64,000 bases of DNA from positions 11,964,223 through 12,028,222 of the forward strand of contig NC_134282.1 in the NCBI RefSeq assembly GCF_949628215.1. Direction: 5' to 3'. Made by a program: the position numbers and the translations under genes. The notes beneath the pieces were generated by a model. It was given only the letters and a program-made list of their open reading frames with translations. It ran no database searches and was not told the DNA's origin. Origin of the DNA: Phalacrocorax aristotelis. Taxonomy: Eukaryota > Chordata > Aves > Suliformes > Phalacrocoracidae. Below, in pieces: positions 16,501-28,023 of this stretch (positions are counted from its first letter, which is position 1; each line of letters begins with the position of its first letter).

Positions 16501-18429
16501 ATAAAAACGAAGCTACTATTTAAAAAGAGGTCCCATTAGTGTTGACAGTATTTCCAGGAACAGGCCCTCTCTTTTCCTGAGAAACTAACACTTAAGACTG
16601 CCTCTTTCAAATACTTCTCACAGGACAGCCTACCTTCCTTCACTTTGTCAGTAGTGTTATGAAATTAGACATAGCTGAACTTAAAATATTCACAGCTAAA
16701 GAATGTGCAGTCCGAGGCCCGATATTGAGAAAAACTGTTGGAAATTAAAGTTTGTGTAAGCTATGGGTGCTTAAATATTTCTAACACTTGAAATCAGGTA
16801 ATATTCTTAAACTTGTGATGGAACTAGATCTTGAAACTCTAATCCAGTAACTACAGGACATCAGCAGATTCCCAGAAGTGAAAGATTTTTTTTTGATGGC
16901 AGAACTCAGGACATTTGCTACTATTTTCAGGCTTATAGGAGAGTGTCATTCGTTATCTTATTTCTGTTTTATTAAATCTAAGGCTATTTAAACAACCAAT
17001 TGCTGCTGAGTAGCATCCAAATAGAATATGTCACCATATGAGTTTAGTAGAAAGTATTTATAATGATGAACAGACTACTATCCATAGAAGGAAACTGTGA
17101 AATAAGATAAAAGCTTTATTATTGTTACAGCCTTCCTTATTTCAACGTAACTACCCAGGTGACATGGCTATCTAAAGCCAGAGCTGTTCCCTCTAAGCTC
17201 CCATTTTCTCCAAAACTATCAAAACTTACAAGTTTCCTTTCCTCTCCTCCTTCCCTTCCCCAAAACAGCAAGCATGTGTCAGAAATATGGAACAGTAAAT
17301 TATACTAATTACACACTTGCAATACTATGAAGTACAATAATACCAATCAGCATGGAAATCCTATACCTCACTACCTAAACAAAGAAGTTTTGCTATAAGC
17401 CAAGACCTTGTCAGTTGACACAAGCATTAGTGACTACATGTTCCAGGTACCCACAGAGTGATACTGCAGGGGAACGGTGGGGGGTGGACAGAGGTGAAGG
17501 CAGGGTGTGGAGGAAAAACCAATGCTTAGGTATATATACCATTACAGAGTAACTGAGATTTTGCCAGTGCCTTTGTACAAAAAATATTTACCTGGAATAC
17601 TCTACCCCACCACAGTTGGCCTTGGTCAAGGGAGATGAGTTCCAGTTGCAAGAACAGAAAAGTGCTCTTACAGGAGGTGACTAATAAAGCCTGTATTATT
17701 TAGCCCACCAACAAGAAGGTTATAAAGGCTTTCTGTAAGTTCCAAGGGTAACACACCAAGAGAAGAAAATTACTTAAAATTAGATATAACAATGGTACAG
17801 TTAGCAGGCAGAACAGTTATGAGAAACTTTCAGGCTGGAAATAAGATGATCTTAAAATTTAAGAAACAGCATGCTGAAAGAATCTCCCAGGATGAATAAA
17901 GAATTAAAAAAGCAAGTATGAAAACAAAACTAACGTGCACTTAGCTGCTTTTTAGACAGCTGCAAGTTAGAGATTTAAATTATGTACAACCATATTTGCA
18001 GACTACACTTTTGACATTATGAGGTCTCTCACTAAGCTTATTCCTAGATATTAGTACTTCCCTGTCCTTACAGACAACTGACAAATACCAAGTTCTGTTG
18101 TTCTACTAGGCAAACCAACAGAGAGACAAGATGTTCATGCTGCTCAGGACGGAGACACTTGGGTACAAAAGATACTTTAAAGGCAAAGTTCCTAGAAAAG
18201 GGTAGTACCCCCAACTTTGACCTTTTTGCTAAGGAAGTAACTGGAACACCGTTCTTGTTACCATAACACCCGTTCTTTGTCAGATGGTAAAAGATGTCAG
18301 AGAAGACACTGCAAGGAAATAAACCTGTGTTATGTACAGTTGGTGAAGCTTTTCTTGTCCTGTCCCATGGTACCTACCACTGAAACGCTGTTGTAACTAA
18401 GGAAAGGAAACTAGTCCCCTCACCTTCCC

Positions 18430-18468
18430 GGGGGGGGTTGGGGGGGGGGGGGGGTTGGGGGGGGTGTG
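18430..18468 (+). repeat. Long G-tract with G-quadruplex potential
   Basis: Three G-runs of about 8, 15 and 8 bases separated only by TT, then GTGTGG. This fits the G-quadruplex pattern (four or more G3 blocks with loops of 1-7) on the plus strand, which is the template strand for TRIP12. Exact run lengths in such tracts are prone to sequencing error. Confidence 0.85.
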
Positions 18469-18658
18469 GCAGGAGATAACTCCACAAAGCACGTTATTGC
18501 AGTAACCAGAGAGTTCTAGGATTTAAAAATAAAAACCCACAAACCATATACCACACTTTTGGATAGGGTTATTCTATGCAGAGGTTGTTTATCCAGCTTG
18601 ATCCTTCTATTGCTGTGTCACTCTGTGCCCATATGTTCATGTTTGATATCTCCCAAAT

Positions 18659-18702
18659 GGGGGGGGAGGAGGGGGGGGAGGAAGTCAGCAGGGTGGGGAG
18701 GG
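18659..18702 (+). repeat. Second G-rich tract, G-quadruplex pattern
   Basis: About 200 bp from the first tract. It has two G8 runs separated by AGGA, followed by GGG and GGGG blocks within 45 bases, again on the plus strand. The pattern allows several alternative quadruplexes. The 78-codon plus frame crossing it (18559-18795) looks like a chance frame, with a Gly/Arg/Lys-rich middle caused by the tract. Confidence 0.75.
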
Positions 18703-19963
18703 AAATATGCCAGAGTTGATCCATTCAGAAAACCAAAACATCTACTTGATTTTATAGAAAGAGGTCCATGTGGAACTAGCAGACAAAAACCATAGGAACA
18801 CTATGAAAGTGTAACAGAGATTTTTTTAACTGAGTGGTTCACAACATTCAGGACAACTGGTATTTCAGAATGGGCTACAGAATAGACAGTCAAAATACTA
18901 ATTTCACTGTTAGATCAAATAACAATATCACCTCCTATCTAGTTTTGATTTGCCATTTTACTGAGCTGACTTTCCAAACGTCCTGACATAATTTTGTTGA
19001 TAAAAATTTAAAAATATTGCAAATTCAAAAACCTGTAAGGAAGAAGCCATTTCTTAGCTGAAAGGGAACAGCTTTTAGACGAAAATACATTAAGCAATTT
19101 TGCTATGCACAGAGACCTACTTGGCATACTCCTGGTTAAGTTTTTAAAATGCTCCCAACACCACTAGAACAAGATTAAAATTAATTGCATTCATAGTTCA
19201 AGTAAGATCTAACAGGGTTCCCAGTAATTTCAAGTGGCCATGAAACTGCAACAAGGAAACATACCACAAACAGAAGCAACACTAGTTTAGAACAGGTTGA
19301 GGGAGTTGACAAAGTGCTTCTGGTGACACAATAGGTGTTGCCAGCAGGAAGCATGGTTAGAATTAAAGATCTCAGTCTGATAGAAACTCAAACCTCATCT
19401 GAGCAAAATACATTAAATAGAGTTTTGAAAAATAAATGATAAAACTACATTAAGTTGCACCATTGACTTAAGTTACCTAATAGGAACCTACTTTATTTAA
19501 AACTACAAGAACAGTTCTAACAGCTTTTGGCTAAGGCTGTGACACAGAAAAAAGCCTGATGCACCCAGGCAATATACTTTACTCCAGACAACCCCTGGAC
19601 GCAATAAAGTACAGCAACAAGTATGTTCATTGCACTGTATTTTGAAAATGACAGATTAAGATTACTTTCCTTGTCACTTCAGCAGAGTCTCATAGGCAAC
19701 TTTACGTTTATTTTAAGTGCGCTCTCAAAACTTAACTTATTACTACATTTGTAGTTATCTCAAGTTTCCAGTTTGGTTTCAGCAGTATGTCAAGAATCCC
19801 ATAGCCGTTAAAAAAAGAAAAAAATTCCCATCCTTGCTACTGTGATCACAGCACTCGAGTATTTGAACATTAATGAAAGGCATGTAAGTGGGTACTGTTC
19901 CTTCACATACTAAATTCCACAAAACTCATCTTTCCTCTTCACAACTAACCTGAGGAGAGCTCC

Positions 19964-20025
19964 GTTTCCAGTCTCTCAATAGAGTATTTAAATTGTTTCC
20001 AGTCTCTCAATAGAGTATTTAAATT
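19964..20025 (+). repeat. Perfect 31-bp tandem duplication (two copies)
   Basis: A 31-bp unit beginning gtttccagtctctcaatag and ending in tatttaaatt occurs at 19964-19994 and again, identical, at 19995-20025. Identity over the whole unit suggests a recent duplication or an assembly artefact. It lies deep in TRIP12 intron 1 with no exon nearby. Confidence 0.9.
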
Positions 20026-22769
20026 TGCAGATTGAGGCATGCAACAGCATTTCTCTTAATGCTTCTTCCAGTTATAGTTACAAAGCACTGATGAAAAGTT
20101 TTGACCTGGAGTCCTATTGCCAAGAGTCTAGCATAAAACACAGCTACGTTCAGTTGCAAGACTACAAATACCTGACGTAAATGAGAAATAACAAATATGT
20201 AGCAGAACTATATCAACTTAAAAGTTGTCATACAAGAAACTTGAAGAAAGCATACTTGCTATCTTATTTTTGGCAAAGAAATATATTTGTTCCTCTGCCA
20301 AGCTTTTTGTACATTAAGGGAATCGAAACTTCTTTAATCCATAATCTTACTGTATAATGCAGGTCTTCATTTTTATTACCAGTCTTTTAGTGTAGAAAGC
20401 TATCTGCTAAACAAATCAGACAGAATACTACCAGAGGAGGATATGGCAGCACGCATCATCATTACATAAACATGAAAAACGTTGTGGAATAGACTGTAGC
20501 AGATCTTTAAAGCACAACTTTTAACACTTGGAATCCTGGCTTAAGGTTTGCCAGAGTTATGCAGCTTCCATCACTTTCTTTAAAAAAAGATGCAGTTGAA
20601 ATGGTGTTTTCTACTGAAATTTTCTAATAAACTTCAAAATCAAATTGCATTTTTATGTACACCAATGGTATTCCCTGCCCCTTCCATTACTTGAATCCAT
20701 TTATTTTGATTACTGGTGTTACTTAAGGATCTGAAACCTAGCTACACAGCTTCTTCTCAGGTGCTATTCACTCAGGCTCATTCACACAGACTACAATCGA
20801 GTGCTCTTGTTCAAGTTAGCTGTTTTCCACCTTCCCCTCATCCCTTTACAATGGATGAGTTCATCAAGCCGTTACACCTGAAACAACTGAAAAAGCCAAA
20901 ATAAGTGAAGTTTTAAAGAGAAATTACAGTTCCCAGTCAATAACTTGATTATAATGGAATATATCCTCAAAAGAAGAACATTCACTCTCTAAGAAAAGTA
21001 GGGTTCCAAGTTTGTATTCAGCCTACAGCCTATTAATATGCACATTCAGTTACTTTCTTCATTACTTCTCTTTAAATGCATAGCCACATCTCACCTGTGA
21101 TCAGAAGGTTCAGTTATATTGCGCACACCTCCCAGGAAGAGACACTGTCTATACTGAATAAGCTAATTACATAAGGGGTTTGACATTAGAAGACACAGAA
21201 CATTATTAACACATCTTCTAGCTCTGATGTTAACCACATATTACAATATTATCTTGTCCAAAAATAGGTATCTACCACAGATTCATATTCCACAAAGGCA
21301 TATGATGTAAAAGCACCTTCTCCTCACTAACTTCAGGAGTTAAAGTAAGCATCTAATAATCATACCAGCATCAAGAACTTTTAATGCAAGTCCCTTGATT
21401 GTTTGGGGGGGGCGGGGAAGTGTGTTGTGGCTTTCTTTTTCCCTTTTTTTTTTTTGAGGAGGTAAGGGCAAGGAGGCAGCCATGGGGGATGTTGAAGTCC
21501 ATCACCACTAGTGTTACTAAGCATTGTTTACATCCTTCCTTTTTGGGTGACTCAACTTATTTATATTGCTCCTTAAAAAAAAACTATCATGTTTCCAACT
21601 TAGAAGATACTACATTAAAGTGTATTTTTGACTTCCACATTTATTTACCTGTACTTCTACTTTTACATCTAAGTAGCCTTGGACTAAGAGAGGAGGTACA
21701 GAACAGACTTCAAGCACACAACAGCCCACAGTACAGAGAGATCATTTCTCCTACCCAGAGTGGATAAGACAAACCATAACAATCTCACAGCAAGGCAAAG
21801 ACAAAAGTTAGATATGGAGAAAGATGAGGGAGAACAAAACAGCATGCATGGTTTCCAAAGCAAAGATAGCTAAAGCAAAGACTAGACCTAGTTACCTTGG
21901 AGTATATGTATGTACGAGATGACCTTTGAAGTTTTGTCTCAGGCCTATTTTCCTAATGACTTTACCTTCAGGCACTACCCCTAAAAAGCAAAGTAAAAAT
22001 TCTTCATTACAGCTACTGCTCTGTATTAATAACAATTGATATTAACCATGCTTTAAACACACAACAGTAGTCAGCCACAAATCTGAAGATGCCCATTGCT
22101 GGTATTGAGTCTAACGCCCATCTCATGACTAGACAGACTTCTGAATGTTTAACACGTGTTCCCAAATAACACGTGTACATCAGAAAACAAAGAACATGTT
22201 TGTGTTCTTTCATTTCCACCTTTACAGAAGTCTAGCAAATAGTTGCCCTTCTTTATGCTAAGTTTACTTGTTTGGCTGTTATGCAATAAAACAAGAGTTG
22301 TCAGTAACAGGTTACTCTGAAAGAAGAATAAACATGAAATATACCTTGCCTTTCAGATCTTAAGAAAGCCTTATTGTTCAAGAAGTACCAGAGACCTCAG
22401 CTTCCATTTTGAAATACCAAATTGCTCCCTACAACTCAAGGTTCACATTCCAGAAGATGACTCAGATCCTTTCATACCTTTTTAAGAAGGTCAAATCTTT
22501 GCAGTTCAGTATGTGCATTCTATTGCAGACACGATCACAAAGCAGACCAATCCATTCAGAAAATACTGAGAAAGTGTGATTTCCCCCTATTCCACGAAGC
22601 AGCACTGCACTGTTACACATTATAGAATCCTTCCAGTCTCCCCTCCACATGTAACTTTATAGGTTTGTTGGATTTTTTCCTTTCTTATCACTCAAGAAGA
22701 TGGAGCTATTTTATCAGTACACTGATCAATGAAAAACTATTTATTCAAGAGTAGATACAGTCAAGTGGT

Positions 22770-22832
22770 GAGCAGGGCCAAGTGACCTCCAGAGGTCCTT
22801 TCCAAACTGGCTTACTCCATGAATCATGGCAA
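22770..22832 (+). repeat. Degenerate CR1 3'-end fragment
   Basis: The segment contains 'agtgacctccagaggtcctttccaa', close to the CR1 3' region ('gatgacctccagaggtccctttcaacc'), followed by a decayed 'ccatgaatcatgg' where the octamer repeats would be. Plus-strand sense. Short and diverged, so family assignment rests on this core only. Confidence 0.6.
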
Positions 22833-24416
22833 CAGAGGCTTTTTTTGGAGCAACTGAAGGCAACTATGGCTTGAACACCATTGCTAGTACTTCTCGCACA
22901 TCTTTAATATTGAAGTCCAGTACAAGATAACTGTGATCAAGCTTGTTCATATACACCTAATTTTTCCAGGTTTTTTTCTATAGAAAAGTCTTCACTTCAG
23001 AAGTTGACTATATTGCTCTTTTACATGGCAGTTTTCTGCCATATTTGTACTGAGTAAGTTCATGAGTCAAGTAAGACTGGCAGCAGTCAGTACATTGCAA
23101 GACAAGCTTTATTATAGACAGCGAGAGTAAACAGATTGGTTATGTGTGCTCAAACCCTAACTGCCAGACAGAATTAAAGGAGAATGACTGCATATTTACA
23201 CAGTTAGATTCTACCAACTTGATGAGAAAAAACTTTATCACATGGCAGGATTAGGAGAACAATTGCTCTTCAAAACTAGCCTTCACACTAAAGTAACCAT
23301 AACTGGTATCTGCAAGCACCCAGTGGAGAAGCTAGTTGACTTAGTGCTGTCTTTCACACTGCCTGTACACTTGATATCATGTGTAGCTAGATTATTTTTT
23401 TTAGAGAAGATTGCTGAATTCATTTTTTAAAGTTAATAATTTTGTTTAAAAAAGACTTCCTAAAACAAGCAACTATATACAAGCACTTTGTCATACTTCA
23501 TCGCTAGTGAGAATTCTGAAAATAGTTTTGCTCCTTGAGAAATACACTATTTCACGTAAACTGAAAAAAAAGAATTATGAAGGAAAAAACAAAGAGTTAA
23601 AGTGACTTTGTTTTGCAGCTACCAACCTCATGTCCTGAATTAAAGCTTAGCAATAAAATGCTCAGCAAGAAGTTGGTTCATACACTGCCATAAATCTGCT
23701 ATGATACTATATATAGATTAAAATATTAAGAGCAAAATCAAAGTAAGTATTACTTCTTCAGAAAAGTAAACCCACTGACCCAAAGGTAATCTGTTACCCT
23801 ACCAAAAAATTCAGATGTGCTACTACCCTCAGAGTCAGTACTGAATGGGGCAGTGACACCTTGATGAAAAGTTTCCACTATTAAGAATGTCACAGAGTCC
23901 ACAAAGCGTTTTATAGGGAGTGTTACTAATTTGACAGGTGACAAACAGGACACAGATCATTCAACAGGTCAATGGGAGATCCCAGAAACATTCCAGGTTA
24001 AGTTTTTGACGATGTGATAGTACACCATGTTGTACAACTTTGGGATTTGATTATACTTTGTCACAAGAATTTTGTCTCAGTGTGACAGAAGACAGACCCA
24101 TGATCAGGAGTGTTGTACATGATGCTTACTAATTAGCTTCTCAGAAAATATAGTATGGCCTATAAATATAAGATTAACACAGACAGTTCTGAGACTCACT
24201 TACACTGCACATTAAGTATAAACATATAAGTTAATCAATCAATAACCTTCCTATTCATGCTTCAGCTTCATTGCTTAGAAACAAAAGGAATTTAATCAGG
24301 TTACCTTCCTGGATTGTCTCACAGTAACTGTACTTATCAGTGACATAAGGACCCCACAAAAATTCGTCACGGCTTTGTTCGTGACATTAAAATCAACTGT
24401 ATTACATTTTTGCTAA

Positions 24417-24451
24417 GCTCCTGCAGAAGGACTTAGATGCTCCTGCAGAAG
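24417..24451 (+). repeat. 13-bp direct repeat, 22-bp period
   Basis: The 13-mer gctcctgcagaag occurs at 24417-24429 and 24439-24451 in TRIP12 intron 1. It is probably a small local duplication, and there is no evidence of function. Confidence 0.6.
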
Positions 24452-25144
24452 CATCTTTGTTGCCTATAGCTTTAGGCCTCAAATTTAGGAATAATTTTAT
24501 AAGAACAAGTTTTCATTACAATTAATCTTCTGTAATATTTACATTCTGGGTTTGAAGACAGTCAAAGTGCAATATAAAAAGGAAAATAGAAAATGAATGT
24601 GTGCATGATTCCTGATTGAGAATGACAGTTCTGATTATTCATTTACTGGGAAGATACAGGTTGTTTCCCTAATGGTCACTTTGGCCTGAAGAACTTTTTC
24701 AAGACATCAAAAGACTCCATTTTCATAAGCCTCTTACTCAACAGGTCAGCACTCCTACTGAAGTAAATCTGCTATATTAATAAGGAGTAATGCCACACTG
24801 TGGGTGACCTACAATTTTTCTACTAACAGCTAAGGCCTGTTTAGGCTCCTACCTATGGAGCCATGGGGAGAAATCAGATTACCTATATTTCTACCACAAC
24901 AACAGGATACACCAAACAATAAAAACTGAAAATACCCTTCCATTTTAAGATCACAAATAGTGTGTATACAGAACTAAGCCATTCATAATCACCTACATTT
25001 TACAAACATAGAAACTATTATAAGGTAAAAACATACGAGTTTCTGGGAACTAGAAGTATTAATTACAGTATTTACTCACCAGAACACTGCTTTTAAGCTT
25101 CTTAGATCAAATATAACATTGTTAAAGTATTAGCTGCAAAACCT

Positions 25145-25160
25145 AAAATATTAATATTTT
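25145..25160. repeat. 16-bp AT palindrome
   Basis: A perfect self-complementary stretch, aaaatattaatatttt, in an AT-rich part of TRIP12 intron 1. It is of low complexity and probably incidental. Confidence 0.5.
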
Positions 25161-26839
25161 CATAATTACATTTCTTACCTATCAATACTTATTATATAGG
25201 CTACCAAACAATAGAAAGGTATAGTTCTTTTTCAAGCACTGCTTTCATGTTCATTATGCATATTTTCACATATGTAAAAAAATAAAATATATTTTACCTT
25301 TTAGCATGATGAAAAAACTTTAAAACCTCACAAATCCCTGAGTGGAAATCAAATACCAAAAAAACACCCCTGTACAATCAGAAGTCTAGTCTTCGGGGTG
25401 GGAAGGAAGAGAGAGAGAACTGGAGAGAAAAGAATATGCCAGAGATAAACTGAAGTAATCACAGCAATGCTTGCTAGTTTTTAAAGTCTTACAAAGTATA
25501 TCCACAGTGACGGTTCCCCTAAGAAAAACTTGTAACATTAATTTAAATTTAAGTCATTAGAATTCCTCTTCTTTCTCATTATGAAGCCTGTACTTCATAT
25601 TTGTCAGGTGGTAGCTACTCAACTCCTCTTTCTGACAGCCTGTAAAGCATCAGGAAGCTCAATATTTGTAACACACACAATATAAACTGTGGAAGTTATC
25701 TTGTTTGATTAAAGTTTTGTGTTAGGGTGTTAGAATGTCTGGATCAATATTATTTCTGCTGAACAGGCAGAAAGAAAAAACTAAATCTTTCGGAAAAAAT
25801 ACTTCAAATTAAAATTGTTACTGGATTGCTACACATAATAAAACCACCCTCAAAACAAACTGCACACACTCTAAAAACGTTCCCAAGTTGCATGCCAGAC
25901 TTACAGAATAAATTTAGGCCAGTACCAAGCACTCATTTCTTCCCCGTGTGTAAATGCGACACAATCAGGCCTCACATGCAGGCCTCTCTCTCCAATACAG
26001 GCAGGACCTTTGTTCCATACGTCGATGTTTTTCCCCCAAAGCCCTTGACATAACTTTCCATTCTTTCCCCTATTATTTTCCGGTTCACAGTCTAGACTTT
26101 CGGACTCCCGTTCTGTGAAAACCCCTGGCTGTCGAGAAAGCCAGTGCACCAGGAGGGCGGGGGGAAGGGGGAACAATAAAAAAGTTGAACAGCAGGAAGA
26201 CGGGCCTACAGGTCTGGCGAAAGCCCCGGTGTGGGTTTGCTCCCCAGCCCCAGACGAGCAAAGCGGCGACCAGGAGGCGGCTGCCCTCGGTCCTACCGGC
26301 ACCTCCAAACTTCTCCCACTCGCCGGCCCCCCCAGCCCGCCGGGGAAGGGGAAGGAGGAAGAGCCAGGCAGGAAAGGCAGAGCCCAGCGTTTGATCAGCC
26401 TCCAAGTACGACGCATTATGCAAGCAAGCGCGAGGACCAGGCAACTTGCTTCTTGACTGAAACCAACAAAAACATCAGCTCTTAAGCATTAGCTGCCAAA
26501 ATATCCCCTCCCGGGGGCAGCCAGCACCCTAACTCCGACCCTACGGGCGCCTCCATTCTCTTCCCCCCCGCTTCCTTCCCCCCCCACCCACCCAAAAGCT
26601 TGTGAAACATGGACGTCGACCGATTATTTAGCATTTTTATCGAGCCGGGCAGGGAGAAAGGAAGCAGGAGTTGCTATTTTTTCCTTTAAGATATTCGATA
26701 GTTCCTTCAGGGGATAAAAAAAAAGAAGAAAAAGGAAAAATAAATAGAAAAAAATAGAAGAAAGACCGAGCCATGAGGGAAAAGGGGGCCAACCGGAGCG
26801 GGGGAGGGAGAAGACAGGGAAGGGCAGACAAATCGGTAT

Positions 26840-26863
26840 GGCAGTGTCAACACTGACACTGCC
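26840..26863. promoter_or_regulatory. Perfect 10-bp inverted repeat in the CpG island
   Basis: The arms ggcagtgtca (26840-26849) and tgacactgcc (26854-26863) are perfectly complementary around a 4-nt centre, acac. The TGTCA/TGACA half-sites resemble those used by TALE homeodomain proteins (TGIF, MEIS, PREP), but the arrangement is not their standard one. A dimeric protein site or a small cruciform are both possible. The structure is seen; the function is a guess. Confidence 0.5.
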
Positions 26864-27330
26864 CTTTTGTATCAGCAGCTTCCCGGGGCCCAGAGAGGGC
26901 AGGCCGCGCTCCCCCCGCTCGCCGGGCAGCCCGGGCGAGGCCAGGCGGCAACCCTGCCCGGCGCCGAGGGGCGAGGGGATGTCCCCAGAGCGGGCCCCGC
27001 TGACTGCCTGGCCATTTTGTCAGCTCCGTTTCCACCCTCCTCAGCGAGGGCTCCCTTCCCTCGCCCCATTACACTCCTCCGGGCACCCACACACTCACAC
27101 TCACCAGCGCGGCGTCGTGTCGTCCCCGTCTACCCCCCACCCCCCCATAACAATGCTCCGGGATGGCGCTGCTCCCCTCCCCCTGCCCCGGGCCGCCGGG
27201 AAGGGCAGCTCGGCTAACACCAGGGATGACACAACAGGCCCGGCCGCCCAGCCCGGTGACGGCCGAGGGGCCCAGTGCCACGCCACCCCGCACCCACCTC
27301 CCCCCAGAAGAGCGGAAGGGCGCTAGGTAC

Positions 27331-27480
27331 CTAGTTTGTCCCGATGCGGCCTCCGCAGACGCTCCGTGCCTCCCCTCCTCCCGGCAGCAGCCGCCTCTCT
27401 TCCCTTCAATTATCAGCTGAAGCCGCAGCACCCAACAGCGCCCCGTCCGCTGCCTCCGCCGCCGAACCCCTTCCAACGGC
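27331..27480 (-). other. TRIP12: Candidate non-coding exon 1 of TRIP12
   Basis: On the minus strand this stretch is GC-rich with GGC-type repeats and ends in a usable donor (CTAG|GTACCT, intron from 27330). A rival donor with a better match to consensus is CTG|GTGAGT at about 27113/27112, and another is GAG|GTGGGT near 27300. I chose this region because it lies closest to the FBXO36 start while leaving room for a leader. There is no protein evidence, so the exact exon and the start site are uncertain. Confidence 0.35.
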
Positions 27481-27922
27481 GCGAGGGGGAGGCTGGGGGA
27501 CTACTTTCTCCCGGCGCCGGGGCCCCGCCGGGGCCTGCTCGCGCCCCCGGGCCGACCAGCGGCCCCCGCCCCGGCTGGCAGCCCCCGCCGCGGCTGCCGC
27601 CCCCCCCCACAGCCCCCGCCGCAGGTCCGTGTGCGCCCCTCTGCCTGCGGTCGGCGAGGTCGGCGTTCCGGCAGTCAGTATCCCTCCGCCGGGGTCGTCA
27701 CCCCTGGGTCCGCGCAAGTGTCTCCCTTCGGGTGCGGGCGGGGGGCGCGGGAGGGGGGCGGAGCCGACGGGGGCGCGGGTCTCTGCCGGCGGCGGGGACG
27801 CAGACCATGCCCGGCCACCGTGTTACCGCTGGGGCTGCCCCTTTAAGAGGGGGCTGGGCTGCCGGTGACCCCGCGTGATGTCCGCCTCTTCCTGGTTGCT
27901 ATAGACACGGCCTTCTAGCGTC

Positions 27923-27936
27923 CCAAAATGGCGGCG
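27923..27936 (+). promoter_or_regulatory. YY1-type motif covering the FBXO36 start codon
   Basis: The sequence around the start, caaaatggcggcg, matches the YY1 core (AANATGGCGGC). Such sites are known to lie just downstream of the start site in many TATA-less vertebrate promoters, where they can also supply the initiator ATG. Here the motif's ATG is the FBXO36 start codon, which implies a short leader. Confidence 0.65.
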
Positions 27937-28023
27937 CTGCTGCCGGAGGTGGTGTTCGAGAGGCGCGGGCGGGCCCCGGCCCCCAGCAGGGACCTCTGCC
28001 AGCTCGTCGTCACCCGGCGGGAG
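27928..28023 (+). CDS. FBXO36: FBXO36 coding exon 1
   Basis: This exon encodes residues 1-32, beginning MAALLPEVVFERRGRAPAPS and ending QLVVTRRE, then a donor GAG|GTGGGT at 28023/28024. It aligns without gaps to the start of human FBXO36 (MASWLPETLFE...QLLVTRSQ). The exon ends in phase 0, matching the phase-0 start of exon 2. It is much richer in GC, Arg and Ala than the later exons because it lies in the CpG island. The ATG is the only good candidate and lies in an ATGGCGGC context. Confidence 0.95.

Larger units (their letters stand above)
1327..27330 (-). other. TRIP12: TRIP12 intron 1 (about 26 kb)
   Basis: A long stretch with no coding exon that I can support: every frame over 60 codons lacks family resemblance, and most are low in complexity. 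What it does hold is listed separately: CR1 3'-end fragments near 1.55 and 22.8 kb, an A18 run at 7.57 kb, G-tracts at 18.4 and 18.7 kb, a 31-bp tandem duplication at 19.96 kb, a 13-bp direct repeat at 24.4 kb, an AT palindrome at 25.15 kb, and the promoter-side CpG island from about 26.1 kb. Alternative non-coding first exons could be hidden here and would need transcript data. The right boundary depends on which first-exon donor is used. Confidence 0.7.

Noticed and set aside
25901-26456. Overlapping frames of 171, 119 and 113 codons at the TRIP12-side edge of the island
   Set aside because: Open on both strands with no conserved motif. The low stop density from GC content is enough to explain them.
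26838-27878. Long plus-strand frames of 162, 180 and 174 codons (26838-27326, 27336-27878, 27344-27868), and minus-strand ones of up to 135 codons
   Set aside because: They lie in the CpG island where stop codons are rare. They are Pro/Ala/Gly/Arg-rich in several frames at once and resemble no protein that I know.
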